Assembly (NCBI GenBank): GCA_017853815.1
Contig: JAFMIT010000009.1
Span: 1-25,722 of the forward strand
Direction: 5' to 3'
DNA: 25,722 nt
Origin: Actinomycetota bacterium
GTDB taxonomy: Bacteria; Actinomycetota; Actinomycetes; S36-B12; UBA5976
Shown here: in pieces, positions 24,393 to 25,722 of the stretch
How the letters are laid out: the number at the start of each line of letters is the position of its first letter
How positions within the stretch are numbered: the stretch's first letter is position 1
Made by a program: the position numbers and the translations under genes
The notes under the pieces: generated by a model
Told to the model about the DNA's origin: nothing
The model's database searches: none
Seen by the model: the letters and a program-made list of their open reading frames with translations, nothing else

Positions 24393-25084
24393 CGTGCAGC
24401 TCCCTGCAAAAGTGATGAAAGGACGGACGTAAAGAAGCCCAGACCATCGGTGGTCGGACCCGTGAGTGGTTCGACTGCGTGCTCTGGGTGCGGCATGAGA
24501 CCGACGACGTTGCCGCGGGCGTTGGTGATACCTGCGATGTCGCGGTATGAACCGTTTGGATTCACTTCGAGATACCGTGCGATGACGCGGCCTTCGCCTT
24601 CGAGTTCGTCGAGAACGTTGTCAGACGCGACGTAACCGCCTTCGCCATTCTTCAGAGGAACGACAATCTCTTCGTTGAGTTCGAAATCTCGAGTCCACAG
24701 CGAGGTGTTGTTCGTGATTTGAAGTCGCTGATCGCGGCACACAAAGTGGCGATGGTCGTTGCGAATCAGCGCGCCCGGAAGCAAATGCGATTCGCAGAGA
24801 ATTTGGAAGCCGTTACAGATGCCGAGAACCGGCAGGCCTTGATTGGCAGCGGCGATGATTTCTTGCATCACTGGCGCGAAACGCGCGATGGCGCCGCAGC
24901 GGAGGTAATCGCCATAAGAGAAACCGCCAGGCAGAACCACCGCATCGACCGCTTTGAGGTCGTGGTCTGCGTGCCACAACGCGACTGGCTCAGCGCCGGC
25001 GAGACGCACAGCGCGTGCGGCATCGCGATCATCGAGAGAGCCAGGGAAAGTTACAACGCCAATGCGTGCACCCTGAGCGCTCAC
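24389..25084 (-). CDS. purQ: Phosphoribosylformylglycinamidine synthase subunit PurQ (glutaminase)
   Basis: PurQ is the class I glutamine amidotransferase subunit that supplies ammonia to PurL. The 231 residues match the family. Visible are VVTFPGSLDDRDAARA, LPGGFSYGDYLRCGAIA, the nucleophile Cys90 in VLGICNGFQIL, and the catalytic His199 and Glu201 in MPHPEHAVEPL. The start is a GTG at 25084 overlapping the purS stop by four bases (GTGA), so the three subunits of the complex are translationally coupled. Confidence 0.97.
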   Translation of the reverse strand: MSAQGARIGVVTFPGSLDDRDAARAVRLAGAEPVALWHADHDLKAVDAVVLPGGFSYGDYLRCGAIARFAPVMQEIIAAANQGLPVLGICNGFQILCESHLLPGALIRNDHRHFVCRDQRLQITNNTSLWTRDFELNEEIVVPLKNGEGGYVASDNVLDELEGEGRVIARYLEVNPNGSYRDIAGITNARGNVVGLMPHPEHAVEPLTGPTTDGLGFFTSVLSSLLQGAAR

Positions 25085-25329
25085 GCTTGCTCCACCGAAA
25101 GTTCGTAGTCTTCAATGACGGGATTGCTCAGCAGGTTGCCCGCGATTTCATGAAGCTTCTCGGTCGCCGCTGCATCTAGCTCGCCATCGATGTCAATGAC
25201 GAATTGCTTGCCCTGGCGAACGTTGGTGACACCGTTGAGGCCTAGGCGGCCTAGTGCTCCTTGGACGGCGCGACCCTGGGGATCGAGAATTTCGGACTTG
25301 AGACGGACATCGACCACGACTCGGGCCAC
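25081..25329 (-). CDS. purS: Phosphoribosylformylglycinamidine synthase subunit PurS
   Basis: PurS is the small bridging subunit of the three-part FGAM synthetase. The 82 residues show the family pattern: VVVDVRLKSEILDPQGRAV, NVRQGKQFVIDIDG and the ending LLSNPVIEDYEL. The start is a GTG at 25329, with AAGGAG six bases upstream. This Shine-Dalgarno is half of the 12-bp palindrome CTCCTTAAGGAG (25336-25347). The gene is separated from purC by about 200 nt that hold a GC-rich hairpin and a large compound inverted repeat, unlike the overlapped purS-purQ-purL. Confidence 0.95.
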   Translation of the reverse strand: MARVVVDVRLKSEILDPQGRAVQGALGRLGLNGVTNVRQGKQFVIDIDGELDAAATEKLHEIAGNLLSNPVIEDYELSVEQA

Positions 25330-25335
25330 GCGAAG

Positions 25336-25380
25336 CTCCTTAAGGAGTGGGTGGGCGGCCCTCCAGCAATAGGGCCACCC
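25336..25380 (-). promoter_or_regulatory. purS leader: GC-rich hairpin and palindromic Shine-Dalgarno
   Basis: GGG-C-GGCCCT (25353-25362) pairs with AGGGCC-A-CCC (25371-25380): nine pairs around one mismatch, with an 8-nt loop. No T-run follows, so it is not a classical terminator. Next comes the palindrome CTCCTTAAGGAG (25336-25347), which includes the purS Shine-Dalgarno. A role in controlling purS translation or in transcript pausing is possible but inferred. Confidence 0.45.
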
Positions 25381-25395
25381 CCAAGTTTAGTCACT

Positions 25396-25530
25396 CCACT
25401 GGTACGCCAGAACGGCGGTTCTGGTACGTCAGAACGGCGGATCTGGTACGTGAGAACGGCAAAACGACGCTTTCACGTACCAGTAGCGACGCTGGGACGT
25501 ACCACTACCGACGCTTTCACGTACCAGTGG
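25396..25530. repeat. Compound inverted repeat of six 22-bp TGGTACG units
   Basis: Three forward units start at 25399, 25421 and 25443, and three inverted units end the array (about 25464-25485, 25486-25507, 25508-25530). GTAC cores lie at 25402, 25424, 25446, 25477, 25499 and 25521: steps of 22, 22, 31, 22 and 22 bp. The outer arms CCACTGGTACG and CGTACCAGTGG pair over 11 bp. The inner pair CTGGTACGTGA/TCACGTACCAG also pairs over 11 bp, and the middle pair over 9 bp. All forward units carry AACGGC and all inverted units AGCGTC at the same place. The array starts right after the purC stop. No open frame, tRNA or IS end fits. Confidence 0.85.
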
Positions 25531-25722
25531 TTAAAAGGTGAGGCCGGTGAGACGTTCGTAGGCTTCGATGTACTTGGCGCGAGTGTTCTCGACAACCTCC
25601 GCCGGAAGTGCGGGCGGCGGTGTTGAACCGTTCTTATCCCAGCCAGATGCAGGAGAAGTCAGCCAATCGCGGAGATACTGCTTGTCGAAAGACGGTTGAG
25701 CCTTGCCCGGTGACCAAAGATT
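25531..25722 (-). CDS. purC: SAICAR synthase PurC, C-terminal part (runs off window)
   Basis: PurC joins aspartate to CAIR with ATP, the SAICAR step of purine synthesis. Only the last 63 codons and the stop (TAA at 25533-25531) are inside the window. They match the family end: LWSPGKAQPSFDKQYLRDWL with the PSFDKQ motif, then SGWDKNG, PPPALPAEVVENTRAKY and IEAYERLTG. The upstream 230 or so residues lie beyond the right edge. It is the first purine gene of the cluster visible here, followed by the repeat array and purS. Confidence 0.93.
   Translation of the reverse strand, partial: NLWSPGKAQPSFDKQYLRDWLTSPASGWDKNGSTPPPALPAEVVENTRAKYIEAYERLTGLTF

Noticed and set aside
25353..25380. Intrinsic terminator between purC and purS
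   Set aside because: The stem is good, but no U-run follows on the minus strand, so it is listed as a leader structure.
25396..25530. CRISPR array
   Set aside because: The units are 22 bp with no unique spacers, half are inverted, and no cas genes lie nearby.

Overview
The window looks like a chromosomal segment of an actinobacterium (class Actinomycetia) of medium G+C, roughly mid-50s % by eye. The evidence is the gene content: an actinobacterial ClpC, a BldC-type regulator, DUF3073, an SCP_3 gene after purL, a short Rv2747-like N-acetylglutamate synthase, and the panC/nadB/nadC/coaX/lysS series. The compact layout, many 1-4 nt overlaps and several apparently leaderless genes suggest a streamlined, perhaps aquatic lineage. 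The genus cannot be named from the sequence. No rRNA, tRNA, phage, insertion sequence or CRISPR array was seen.

Left block (1-7.7 kb): a mutY fragment runs off the left edge, with a divergent membrane-anchored hypothetical gene beside it. clpC follows on the minus strand; its terminator is nested inside the end of the convergent hypothetical gene. Next come a small GNAT gene, ppc (PEP carboxylase, plus strand) and argA.

Middle block (7.2-14.7 kb, minus strand): a tight operon is read DUF2520 protein > panC > nadB > nadC > coaX > lysS > argA. It joins pantothenate/CoA synthesis, NAD synthesis, lysyl-tRNA charging and the first step of arginine synthesis. bldC lies just upstream of it.

Right block (14.9-25.7 kb): a de novo purine cluster is read on the minus strand as purC > purS > purQ > purL > SCP_3 > [potA > potD > potB > potC] > purF > purM, with DUF3073 convergent to purM. 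PurS, PurQ and PurL form the three-subunit FGAM synthetase; PurF, PurM and PurC supply other steps. A polyamine-type ABC transporter sits between the SCP_3 gene and purF.

The most unusual structure is a 135-bp compound inverted repeat between purC and purS. It is built of six units with a strict 22-bp period around a TGGTACG core, three in each orientation. A two-unit array with the same core and the same period lies between the convergent ppc and argA genes. The two loci suggest a dispersed short-repeat family that I do not recognise.
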